64,000 nt of DNA. Source: Zeus faber (lineage: Eukaryota; Chordata; Actinopteri; Zeiformes; Zeidae). The position numbers and the translations under genes were made by a program. The notes beneath the pieces are model-generated. The model made no database searches, had not been told where the DNA came from, and saw only the letters and a list, made by a program, of their open reading frames with translations. The stretch spans positions 4,383,548 to 4,447,547 of the forward strand of contig OY482860.1 in assembly GCA_960531495.1 (NCBI GenBank). The letters run 5' to 3'. This document shows positions 48,186-58,084 of this stretch, piece by piece. Each line of letters opens with the position of its first letter. Position 1 is the first letter of the stretch.

Positions 48186-48613
48186 TATGTCCTAATAGTC
48201 AAATATAAAAAAAAAAAAAAAGAATCCTCACTAACGAATGTTAGCTCAAGAATACATTTTAACAATATCCATGACTATATGTCAATGGTATGCCCTAAAA
48301 ACCTTGCTCTGTCTATAATGGAAATGGAACAAATTGGACGACTAATAAATACAATACAAAAACAAATAATAATGTAAAACGTCTTTTATATATGGGCGTA
48401 TGAGACTGAATCAGGAGGGGGTCTCTACGGAAAAACCTATCCAAATGAACGCAATTCATCAAGTGTGTTATAATCAACAAATGTCATAATCAATTTCTAG
48501 TATGTTCAGCAGAACACTCGATCAAACCAGACCTGATGAGCATCACACAGCCGAACAGTGAGGACATAATGTTCATTCGGGACAAGTTAACCACCCTGAT
48601 GTGTAATACTTTA
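48186..48613. other. intergenic, nothing recognised
   Basis: An A14 run lies at 48208-48221; it may be the interior of the hAT fragment. Confidence 0.35.
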
Positions 48614-48625
48614 TGTGTGTGTTTA

Positions 48626-48703
<78 letters not shown>
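48614..48703. repeat. (GT)n microsatellite
   Basis: About 36 pure dinucleotides from 48629, preceded by imperfect copies. Confidence 0.96.
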
Positions 48704-49181
48704 GGCATGCATACTTTCTTTGTGGCAGTCAACTCCCTCAGACAGACCGTGCTTTGTAGCCTTTTGAAGCAAATTTAAGGTGAACAGTCGACCTGGGTCC
48801 GGCTGACACACAAAAATTCTAATTGTTTCAAGCTGCCAGATGGGCTGGGGGCTCTGTGTTTACACTGCTTGCTGGAAACAAGCAAGCAGCGTTGGAGATA
48901 AATTAAACAACAGATACCCAGGCTACCGCAGATCCTGACATCCAATCAAAGGGATATGAGCCGCCAGAGAGTGCAACACGTGCAGTGATTAAGGCGATAA
49001 AAGGAAGATTTGCCGAGGACAGCATTAGGTATTGGGGTTAATGTTAGCAATATAGTTCGGTAAAGCTCTTGAATGGCAGCAGATTGGATCCTCTCAAAAT
49101 CCCTTTTTCTTTCCCCCCCGCTTGTCTTCTCTTATCCAAGCGACGGCACCTTGGGAAAAGGTCTTAATTGATAAACTAATG
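48704..49181. other. intergenic, nothing recognised
   Basis: Even-textured unique sequence with no supported feature. Confidence 0.4.
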
Positions 49182-49295
49182 TGGGGGACAGTAGCTCAGG
49201 AGGTAGAGTGGCTCGTCTGTGAATGAATAGTTATAAGTCACTTTGGACAAAAGTGTCTGGTAATTGATGATGTAAAGATGTAAATGTAACATCAT
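49182..49295 (+). mobile_element. internally deleted V-SINE-like copy
   Basis: Keeps the A box (tagctcaggaggtagag, about 49192) and the 3' stem-loop cactttggacaaaagtg (49239-49255) but lacks the B box and conserved middle. Compared with the copy at 3484-3693 the stem has a G-to-A change on one side and the matching C-to-T change on the other, keeping all six pairs. The loop reads GGACA instead of GGATA. Confidence 0.72.
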
Positions 49296-49477
49296 CATGG
49301 CATTTTTTTTTTAAGTAACAATTTAATTGTGTTGCTTGTGCTTAAGTGTTCCGAAACAAAAATAACTATTAGCTATTTGAATTGGATGTTCATTTTGGCG
49401 ATAATTATACTGTATGTCTATATATAGTGTGGTGGGGTGAACAAAAAAGCACTGCACTGGTCTTGAGAAATCGCTTT

Positions 49478-50531
49478 GTGGCAGACAACGGGCGTGGTTA
49501 TGCCACAGTCTGCAGGGGATGGGGCTGGCTACTTCGAGCTGGGGGACGAGCGCGACCTTCTCCGCTGCCAACAAGTGTGTCATCGTGTGAGCTCCAGGAA
49601 GGATGGGGCAGCCGTGTCCCCAACCCAGAGGAGAATGTTTGGGGGTCCCCTGCATCTGCCATTAGGATTTACGTGGAGTTCGGCGGGACCCCGGCCCTTC
49701 CTGGTGGCTCTGCTAGGCTCACCGGTGCCACGGGACACCTCTGGATTTTCCCGCATGGTTCCCCTCCCGCCGGCCCAGGGGTGGGCGGACACCTACGAGC
49801 AAGGTCCTGTAGTGCCGCGGGATGTTTTCTGATATCTTTTCCCCCCTGCCAGGCCACATATACCTCATTCACTACCATTTGGAGACGACCCTAGGGGTGA
49901 AAGTATTCTCCTGGCCATACCGCCGGCACATAAGCGAAAGTCGTGCAACCAGAATTGAAGGCCATGCTGGACATAGGGGGGTGATGGAGAAGTCTACAAG
50001 TGACTGGTGTAGTCCCATCATACTGGTAGGTAAGACAATGGGTTGGTCCACTTCTGTGTAGACTACCGAAAGGTGAAGGTGGTGGCGAAATTCGAAGCGT
50101 ATCCAATACCCTGTGTCAAGCACGGCTCGAGTTTTAGATTTTTGGGCAGGTGGCCGGTGAGGCCGATAAGTCGGGAGGTGGGGGTACGTGGCAGACGAGG
50201 GGCCGTGGTTAAGCCACGGTCTGCAGGTGGCGAAGCTGGCTTCTTCCCACGGCGCAGCTGTACCAGGTCTGTCTAATCAGCCCCATTAACGCTGATTGGT
50301 CTGACCCGGCTAGGAGAGCTTTCTTATGTGTTGTTTTGTCTTGCAGTCGGGACCACGTGGTGCAGGAGGCTGACAACCTGTGGACCAGAGCGCGAGCTAC
50401 ACGGACCCTGACACAGATTGTTTTCTTTAATATTTTATGTTCCCGTTTTGGCCAGCAAGCCTTTTTGTTTATAATAATTAAGACACACGCCATGTCGGCG
50501 CCCCACTGCCAGAAAGACTCCCTCCTGAAAC
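49478..50531 (+). mobile_element. internally deleted Ty3/gypsy-like retroelement
   Basis: A segment at about 49478-49550 (tgtggcagacaacgggcg, gccacagtctgcagg) recurs at about 50190-50255, consistent with 5' and 3' LTR remnants. A purine-rich gggaggtggggg sits just left of the second copy, as a polypurine tract should. The second copy continues to about 50531 and includes a poly(A)-signal-like ttgtttataataatt. The reverse-transcriptase fragment below lies between the two. Confidence 0.45.
49822..50130 (+). pseudogene. gypsy pol fragment (start of reverse transcriptase)
   Basis: Two overlapping frames give, in order, FSDIFSPLPGH, HLETTLGVKVFSWPYR, GVMEKSTSDWCSPIILVGK and, after a +1 shift at about 50040, HFCVDYRKVKVVAKFEAYPIP. 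These are the protease-to-RT linker, the arginine-containing pre-finger segment, the fingers motif (usually SPWSSPVVLV) and the FCVDYRKLN motif of Ty3/gypsy reverse transcriptase. The catalytic YxDD palm, RNase H and integrase are all absent because the sequence is deleted right after this point. The element was therefore inactive long ago. Confidence 0.75.
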
Positions 50532-50536
50532 TCCTA

Positions 50537-50844
50537 TGTGGCCGTTTTGCCTACCACTACCCAAGTGACGTGTTCAGGGACTTCTGGCACAGAGATACAG
50601 AAGACTGGGTTGTAGACACCAGTTTATTGTAGAGAGTGGGCCAGTTGCAATAAGCCCAGGAGCAGATAGACGTTTCTTACAGCAAGGGCTCCTCTCCTGA
50701 GTGAGTGTCGGGATGGGGGTTTTATCTGCTACTCGCTAGACCAACCAACGAGCAACAGGTATGCAGCCGCTCTGATCCAGGATCCACCAATTACCTAGAC
50801 CCAGGTCAGGTGTGGCTGCTAAAACCACACTATCCCCACACCAC
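50537..50844 (-). mobile_element. solo LTR, family C (reverse)
   Basis: Plus strand runs TGTGGCCGTTTTGCC to ATCCCCACACCACA; on the minus strand it matches the LTRs at 36713 and 46787, including the ctctacaataaactgg poly(A)-signal segment. The flanking pentamers tccta and ccgta share only three of five bases. It abuts the gypsy remnant but its sequence is distinct from that element's LTR. Confidence 0.7.
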
Positions 50845-51262
50845 ACCGTACCTGTGGGTATAGACTCTCACAGGCTTAATGGTCCTTGGCAATAATGCAA
50901 CCATACAGAGCCATTTGATACAATGACTCCCACAAGACAAGATGGATGCCCATTTCACTACATATCCCCCAATATGTTTAACAGTTGTGAACAGATATTG
51001 TGAGTTTTCGGGAATCTTTTTGCTTTCTCAAATCAAAACCCGTTCCAGATGAAAGTTAAACCTGTATCCATTGCTCCTGGGTCCAATATTGTGCTCCTCC
51101 TCAGGTTGTGTCTCTGTGCATTGACCCCGGATTCTTGTGGCTTCCAAATAGCAGCCCTGCAACAAAGTCCAGCTTTGCTAACCACACGCCGTGTATTTTG
51201 TGTCGAGACTGGTTCATAGAGGTGCTGATTCAATTCTGTGGTTCAGAATCTCTGAAGTTCTA
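50845..51262. other. intergenic, nothing recognised
   Basis: No supported feature; ends with the TA target of the Tc1 element. Confidence 0.45.
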
Positions 51263-52852
51263 CAGTGGGGCAAAAAAGTATTTAGTCAGCCACCAATTGT
51301 GCAAGTTCTCCCACTTAAAAAGATAAGAGAGGCCTGTTATTTTCATCATAGGTATGAGAGACAAAATGAGAAAGAAAAATCCAGATAATCACATTGTCTG
51401 ATTTTTTAAATAATTTATTTGCAAATTATGGTGGAAAATAAGTATTTGGTCAATAACAAAAGTTAATCTCAATACTTTGTTATTTACCCTTTGTTTGCAA
51501 TGACAGAGGTCAAACTTTCTGTAATTCTTCACAAGGTTTTCACACTGTTGCTGGTATTTTGGCCCATTCCTCCATGCAGATCTCCTCTAGAGCAGTGATG
51601 TTTTGGGGCTGTCGCTGGGCAACACGGACTTTCAACTCCATCCAAAGATTTTCTATGGGGTTGAGATCTGGAGACTGGCTAGGCCACTCCAGGACCTTGA
51701 AATGCTTCTTACGAAGCCACTCCTTCGTTGGCCGGGCGGTGTGTTTGGGATCATTGTCATGCTGAAAGACCCAGCCACATTTCATCTTCAATGCCCTTGC
51801 TGATGGAAGGAGGTTTTCACTCAAAATCTCACAATACATGGCCCCATTCATTCTTTCCTTTACACGGATCAGTCGTCCTGGTCCCTTTGCAGAAAAACAG
51901 CCCCAAAGCATGATGTTTCCACCCCCATGCTTCACAGTAGGTATGGTGTTCTTTGCCTGCAACTCAGCTTTCTTTCTCCTCCAAACACGACAAGTTGAGT
52001 TTTTACCAAAAAGTTCTACTTTGGTTTCATCTGACCATATGACTTTTTCCCAATCCTCTTCTGGATCATCCAAATGCGCTCTAGCAAACTTCAGACGGGC
52101 CTGGACATGTACTGGCTTAAGCAGGGGGACACGTCTGGCACTGCAGGATTTGAGTCCCTGGCGGCGTAGTGTGTTACTGATGGTAGCCTTTGTTACTTTG
52201 GTCCCAGCTCTCTGCAGGTCATTCACTAGGTCCCCCCGTGTGGTTCTGGGATGTTTGCTCACCGTTCTTGTGATCATTTTGACCCCACGGGTGGGATCTT
52301 GCGTGGAGCCCCAGATCGAGGGAGATTATCAGTGGTCTGGTATGTCTTCCATTTTCTAATAATTGCTCCCACAGTTGATTTCTTCACAACAAGCTGCTGA
52401 CCTATTGCAGATTCAGTCTTCCCAGCCTGGTGCAGGTCTACAATTTTGTTTCTGGTGTCCTTTGACAGCTCTTTGGTCTTGGCCATAGTGGAGTTTGGAG
52501 TGTGACTGTTTGAGGTTGTGGACAGGTGTCTTTTATACTGACAACGAGTTCAAACAGGTGCCATTAATACAGGTAACAAGTGGAGGACAGAGGAGCCTCT
52601 TAAAGAAAAAGTTACAGGTCTGTGAAAGCCAGAAATCTTGCTTGTTTGTAGGTGACCAAATACTTATTTTACCGAGGAATTTACCAATTAATTCATTAAA
52701 AATCCTACAATGTGATTTCCTGGATTCTTTCCCCCCATTCTGTCTCTCATAGTCGAAGTGTACATATGATGAAAATTACAGGCCTCTCTCATCTTTTTAA
52801 GTGGGAGAACTTGCACAATTGGTGGCTGACTAAATACTTTTTTGCCCCACTG
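51263..52852 (-). mobile_element. Tc1-like transposon, nearly complete, long inverted repeats
   Basis: Terminal inverted repeats of roughly 200 bp begin cagtggggcaaaaaagtatt at both ends; the outer 60-75 bases are almost identical, and the left arm has lost about 15 bp further in. The TA dinucleotides at 51261-51262 and 52853-52854 are the target duplication. The 1590-bp length is typical of the long-repeat Tc1 subfamily common in salmonids and other fish. The high arm similarity suggests it is younger than most elements here. Confidence 0.95.
51475..52486 (-). pseudogene. Tc1-like transposase, broken by two frameshifts
   Basis: Starts at 52486 ([20 protein letters not shown]). The N-terminal paired-like helix-turn-helix ends in the GAPRKI linker of the GRPR type (about 52295). 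A frameshift at about 52275-52290 lies in a CCC-rich run and looks like loss of a single base. The 245-codon core (51540-52277) holds the whole DDE triad: [13 protein letters not shown] (D1), [11 protein letters not shown] (D2) and [11 protein letters not shown] (E). A stop follows IPATV, while the expected C-terminal ENLVKNYRK continues in another frame (about 51480-51540). Total coding length of about 340 residues is normal for the family. Catalytic residues are intact, so only the two frame breaks separate it from a full frame. Confidence 0.95.
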
Positions 52853-52854
52853 TA

Positions 52855-53092
52855 TGTCAGGAGGCTCTACCCCCTTGGGGCTACATCCCCTATGTGAAGC
52901 ACTTTCTCGAGCCTATCAGGATGGGGCAGCATCTCTGTATAAAGGCCCAGACGTCCACCATATTGTCCTCTTTTCCAAAAAAGCTGCAAGTGAATATCGT
53001 CACTCAAATGATTAAGTGCAAGTTCAAGATTCTCCGTCATTGAGTAAGCAGGAACTGCTAACTTACACAGTGTCTTGAAATGGTGACTTAAA
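52855..53092. other. intergenic, flank of Tc1
   Basis: No supported feature; may belong to the retroelement remnant that follows. Confidence 0.35.
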
Positions 53093-53560
53093 GTGCCAAC
53101 AACTGCTCTTTTAAGAGCCACCTGTGAATGCACCGGGCTGGCGGTAGCAGGTGAGGCCCACGACAGGCGTTTTGTCTGCCTTGGAGCAGAGCATGCCACT
53201 GCTGGCCTGGCAGATCAACCATCTTGCAAGGCCTGCCACTCCATCCCATCTGCCAAGCGGAAGTTCTTTACGGACCATGAGCCACCAGGTCAGGTGACTG
53301 AGGAGGTGATGGGGCTGTCCCCAGCCTCCGTCTCTGCTCGCCTTTAAATGTACTAGGAGGTGTCCAAGGTTTCTGCAGCCATCCTCCACCTCACCCAGGA
53401 GCGGGCCACTTGCTCGGTCCATATCACGACACTGTCAGTGGTCAATCAGAGGCATCTTTGGCTAAACCTGACCATCATGCACGAGTCCGAGAAGGTAGCT
53501 TTGATCAACGCACCCATCTCGGAGATTTGATCTCTGTTACTTTACCTGAGAATAATCTGC
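53093..53560 (+). pseudogene. DIRS-like retrotransposon gag remnant (probable)
   Basis: The frame from about 53140 reads FVCLGAEHATAGLADQPSCKAC, a CLGxxHA..L....C..C pattern that I associate with the Gag-like protein of fish DIRS elements. After a frameshift at about 53347 the text continues ILHLTQERATCS and SVVNQRHLWLNLT with a final ALINAPISE (to about 53527), which again fits that family. No tyrosine recombinase, reverse transcriptase or split direct repeats are visible nearby, so this is at most a fragment. A different retroelement gag is the main alternative. Confidence 0.5.
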
Positions 53561-53760
53561 AAACTGTATCACTGAAGCTGAGCTTTTCCAGCTGAGCTGG
53601 GTGCATGAGTGGGGGGTTACGTGAATAAACGTGAACATGATGTTACATGAATAGACATGAATGTTTATTCACGTAACTTTAACTGTATGTCTTACAGAAA
53701 GCTTTGATTATTTCCAAGCTCCGTCAGACGCTGAGCCACTCTCAAGATGATTATTCAAAA
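53561..53760. other. intergenic with short inverted words
   Basis: gtgaataaacgtgaacatg is followed by catgaatgtttattcacgta, an imperfect inverted repeat of about 12 bp at 53620-53680. Confidence 0.4.
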
Positions 53761-54915
53761 TCTTTAATCCAAATTTAATTCTTACTTCAATAATAATCTA
53801 AAAAACAATTCTAAACAGAGAATACATTTTTTTTATAAAAATGAATGAATATTTCTTTCTACGTCATCCTGCCAGCATTTCTCTGGCATGTTGTTACATA
53901 ACTCCTGCCACCACCTCTTACAGTACTCCCGCCTATCGTGATCTCGAGTGGCCACCATTGGACAATATGAAATATAAACAATCGCCCAACTCCTACATTT
54001 TGCATTTTGGACAAGTAGGTTTGGCTGTCGGTTAAGTTAAACATCTCAGCCACTTGCCCAAAGGGCAAGTATCTTAAAAAGCTTGATGTCAAGTCCTTGC
54101 TTATGAATAGGCGGGTCAGGATGCACCAACCTTTTTCTTCAGAGAACTGTAGTTACAAAGTTACAGTCACTCTCATTCTGATTTCGTTTAATTTCTCCAC
54201 TATAAGAAATTACATGCATGATGCAGGTTGTCCATATTAGGCAGATGCTGCCAGGGGACCGCTCCCCTGAACAAGCAAAATAATTCTGCAGTTTTTGCGT
54301 GACTGATGCGCTAGAAATTCGGTGTTGTCGATTTGTTGTGACGATTTGTACTCTTGGGAACTTGGTTATTAGACTAATGTTGCATTGAAAACTCACATAT
54401 CAAAGTGCTAATTGCCATAGCAGACACATACTGCTAAATCGTCAAATACCTGAATATGACTCATGATCTCTTTAATCCAAATTTAATTTGGATTAAAGAT
54501 TGGCCCAAAGGGCAAGTATCTTAAAAAGCTTGATGTCAAGTCCTTGCTTATGAATAGGCGGGTCAGGATGCACCAACCTTTTTCTACAGAGAACTGTAGT
54601 TACAAAGTTACAGTCACTCTCATTCTGATTTCGTGTAATTTCTCCACTATACGAAATAACATGCATGATGCAGGTTGTCCATATTAGGCAGATGCTGCCA
54701 GGGGACCGCTCCCCTGAACAAGCAAAATAATTCTGCAGTTTTTGCGTGATTGATGCGCTAGAAATTCGGTGTTGTCGATTTGTTGTGACGATTTTTACTC
54801 TTGGGAACTTGGTTATCAGACTAATGTTGCATTGAAAACTCACATATCAAAGTGCTTATTGCCATAGCAGACACATACTGCTAAATCGACAAATACCTGA
54901 ATATGACTCATGATC
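53761..54915. repeat. 708-bp tandem duplication, second copy internally deleted
   Basis: The 20-mer at 53761-53780 recurs at 54469-54488, and 54056-54468 recurs at 54503-54915 with about nine differences (about 98% identity). The simplest reading is a tandem duplication of 53761-54468 in which the second copy lost about 261 bp net near its start. The 85- and 116-codon minus frames at 54139 and 54493 are the same fortuitous frame in each copy. Confidence 0.9.
54469..54499. repeat. perfect 13-bp palindrome at duplication junction
   Basis: tctttaatccaaa and tttggattaaaga are exact inverted copies separated by tttaa. The left arm is the first bases of the duplication unit; the right arm marks the start of the deletion in the second copy. 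Confidence 0.9.
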
Positions 54916-54979
54916 AAAGCTGCATTGGCTGCACGTCCTTTTTCATGGGGGGTGCTCCTGTTATCTTGTCCACCATATT

Positions 54980-55190
54980 ATAGCTATATATCCTGTATAT
55001 CCTGTGCATGGAACCACTTTTTGTAAATTCTGTATATTTGGCTATTTTCTTTAGATATTTGTCTACTTTTGTGCATTTGGCTATTAGTGTTTTATTTTTT
55101 CACTCTGTGAAGTCAATTATGCCAATTGTCTTTGCAGCAATGCACCAATCTTCACCACGACAAATTCATTGAATATGGAAATGTACTTGG
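54980..55190 (+). repeat. LINE 3'-UTR-like repeat family D, copy 3
   Basis: tttggctattttctttag, tttttgtgcattt-type words and agcaatgcaccaatcttcac with acgacaaattca follow the same order as the copies at 40.6 and 47.5 kb. Confidence 0.5.
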
Positions 55191-55929
55191 CCGAAAGAAC
55201 AGATCCTGGTTTCGATAGCTCATTTAAAAACTCCACATCAAATCACAGTATGGATAAGAAAAATGTATATTTGATTTTCTCCTCAAAATCATCCAGCCTA
55301 TCAATAAGCATCGCAAGCACCACTTGAGGTATGATGTAGTAATAATGATAATAAAAAATAGGTTACGCTTTATATGAGGTGCTTAAAATAAGCATTACTG
55401 TCCCTGTTACGCATGGTGCATTTTTTTGTTTCATTCAATAAGCAAATTGAGTAAAATAAAATACTAAAATTAATACTAAAATAAAAACACACGTTTTTAT
55501 TTGGTTAATTTAGAGGAACGGGACACTGGATGGCTCCCTCTCCATGTCTCCATCATGCGGAAGGAGAGTGGGGCGCAAATTCTTTTAAAAAATCCTTTTA
55601 GATTGGGTCTATTATAGAGATTTTTTATGAACTAAATAAACCCTTTTCTCCTGAATTACTTTTCTAATTTAGACTATAATGTGACATTGACGAACGCTGC
55701 TGCTGTTTGGCTCTCGAACAAAAAAGCGGTGGTGCGTCATACAGAGGAATACAGAGGATTTCAAGCTCCAAATAATAATGCTTAGTGAAGGCACGTGTGA
55801 TGTTTCGGAGCACCGGAGGGCGGATATGTCAATTGGCAGCTAGGGCATGGCACCCAAATGAAGCAACAAAATCCCTGTGCAATTGGTCTGGAAGATACCA
55901 ATTGTACAGGAACGGACGGGTCCATTGTC

Positions 55930-55953
55930 AATGTGTGAGAGACAGACAGAGAG

Positions 55954-55984
<31 letters not shown>

Positions 55985-55985
55985 G
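55930..55985. repeat. (GA)n microsatellite
   Basis: Imperfect GAGA/AAGA run inside the left arm of the 3.5-kb element. Confidence 0.85.
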
Positions 55986-56355
55986 CTGCACGCAACTCTA
56001 CAATGAAATAAGATTTTACCCATTTAAAATATTATTAACAGTTAAATATGCTTTTATCATGTGTTACGAGACTATGTTAGTGTTAATAATACCATTTATT
56101 AGCAGTTAACTATGCACTTAATAACAGTCAACCATGCCTTTTGCAGCTACCGATCTGAAGCGAGAACAGTGCCTCATTGAGGTTAATAAATCCTTTATTG
56201 TGAACGTATTAAAAGTAACTGTACTTTTGGCAGCTCCCCCATCTGGCACTACATGTGGTCAGGGTTGATAAAAAAGGGAATAAAAATGACATAAATACAA
56301 TATTTTAGCAGTGAAGCAAAAAAGGACACTTTAAGACAGCTCTTTTGAAAGGCTC

Positions 56356-56375
56356 TTTTTTTTTTTTTTTTTTTA
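56356..56375. repeat. poly(T) run
   Basis: Twenty T in a row at the inner edge of the left arm; it could be the tail of a reversed retro-insertion, but no body is recognised. Confidence 0.9.
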
Positions 56376-56875
56376 GTTTATCATTACTTTCTCGTAAATG
56401 GCAGCCACATGCAGGCACAAAGAGAATGTTCTATAGAACGTACAGGCCTCATACAGGCATTTGGATGAAATAGTACAATTCCCCATCATATTTTTATTTT
56501 ATTGTTTCTCATGTGAGCCTAACATTGTGACTCAAATGCTGATTTGTGTATTTATTTTATTTTATTAAGATAGCAATTTCAATGATAAATAAGTAGTCTT
56601 TGAAAATAATTGAATTCAATTGGACTGTGTGACGTCATCAACAAGTATCAGTGACTAATCAGGAACTCACTCCCTTAATATGCGCCTCAAATTCTGCCCG
56701 TATATATTTTATAACCATTACAGAAAATATATACTTTATTATGCATTTATTAGCAGTTAACTATGCTTTGTATCAATGTAATTCTCTTTAAGAGAGTCCA
56801 TAAAAGATTTGGCAAGAGACTGCAGAACAAAATGTGCCTTTTAAGAAGAAGAATCATATATTTGTCTTACAGATA

Positions 56876-56899
56876 CACACACACACACACACACACACT
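56876..56899. repeat. (CA)n microsatellite
   Basis: Short CA run in the central spacer of the 3.5-kb element. Confidence 0.9.
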
Positions 56900-57355
56900 C
56901 AGAGTGGTGGCTCATGAAATGTGGCTTCTGTATTTTCCCATCCACGCTGTCCTTCCTCCAGGGGCAGCCCAGAGGAAGGACATGGCTCTGATATATGTTC
57001 TTTAATGTTCATTAATATGGTTCCTATCGAATGAACTAAATAAATTAGAAATGCGTAAATCTAGTATGTTAATAAATATTAAGTGGTGACTGTGTAATAG
57101 TAATTTTCAATCATTTTCAAAGACTATGTTTTTGTCATTGAAATGCTATCTAAATAAAATAAAATAATGACACACATCAGTATTTGAGTTGCAATGTTCA
57201 TCTCACATGAGGAACAATAAAATTAAAATAATATAAATACCCGCAGAATTTGAGGCGCATATTATGGGTGTTCCTGATTGGTCGTTGTTGCTGTTTGTTG
57301 ATGACGTCACACAGCAGAAGCGAAACGCCGGCGGTGAACAAACACGTGTCCCCAC

Positions 57356-58084
57356 CGGGGCCCAAATGTGGTTAATTCGGCCAGGTTAAACAAAACATAT
57401 TCAAAATGTATAAAATGGCCTATTTCGCCCAAAGTTAAAGAAACACATTTCAAAATCATAAAAAAGATTTATCCTGTGGAAGATTTTTTAAAAAGAAGAT
57501 TTAAATTTGAGGAGAATCTGTGTTCTTTCTGCAATAATGAAGATGAAACTCTGGAACATTTGTTTTTCTATGTCCTGTATCACTAACTGTAACGGTAACT
57601 GAATCACTTAAAATAAATGATGCTGCATCCTTTGAATCGGATCATATTGTTTTCTACATGATAATTTGGATACTTCAATCTCAGATATTATCAATATTAT
57701 TTTATTACTGGGTAAATAATTTAAGAATTTTGCTTTGTCCCTTAAAAAAACACAATCAAGCAAAATTGCAAAAAAGTTCTATCTGGACATTACTCAAAAT
57801 TTGTCATTTTAATTCATGATACTTTTCGATGCCCAACAAAATATTTTATAAATATGTGTCCCCATTATGTCTCTGCTCTGTTATGGATGCTGTTTTTGAA
57901 TGCCTAGCTTGCAGTGTAGCTTGGTTGCACCTTAGTTGGTATTGTGCTATATTTTGTTTTGTTTTCCTTACATAAATCCCCCCAATTTTTATTTTTTTTT
58001 TAATGTTTTTGATTTCTATGTTCATTGTCCTAAGCGAGAGTTTGTATTTTCTTTTGTTCATTAAAAAAAAAAAAAAAAAACTTT
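57356..58084 (+). pseudogene. 5'-truncated L1-type LINE with poly(A) tail and target duplication
   Basis: The frame at 57368-57586 reads the last part of an L1/Tx1-type ORF2: SPKVKETHFKIIKKIYPVEDFL, then CSFCNNEDETLEHLFF with the Cys-x2-Cys ... His arrangement. The second Cys pair is not completed because a Val stands where Cys is expected, and the frame stops early. A 3' UTR follows and ends in a poly(A) run (about 58063-58080). The nonamer tgtccccac occurs at 57347-57355 and again at 58085-58093, marking the target-site duplication. This is the signature of target-primed reverse transcription. It shares the C-terminal domain type with the fragment at 30330-30765. Confidence 0.82.

Noticed and set aside
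49382-49894. 170-codon Gly/Pro-rich frame as a protein
   Set aside because: Overlaps the GC-rich gypsy remnant; the supported coding is the reverse-transcriptase fragment in other frames.
51559-52359. Plus-strand open frames across the Tc1 element
   Set aside because: Antisense shadows of the transposase on the minus strand.
54139-54843. Two similar 85- and 116-codon minus-strand frames as a paralogous gene pair
   Set aside because: They arise from the tandem duplication of non-coding sequence; the frame has no recognisable domain.
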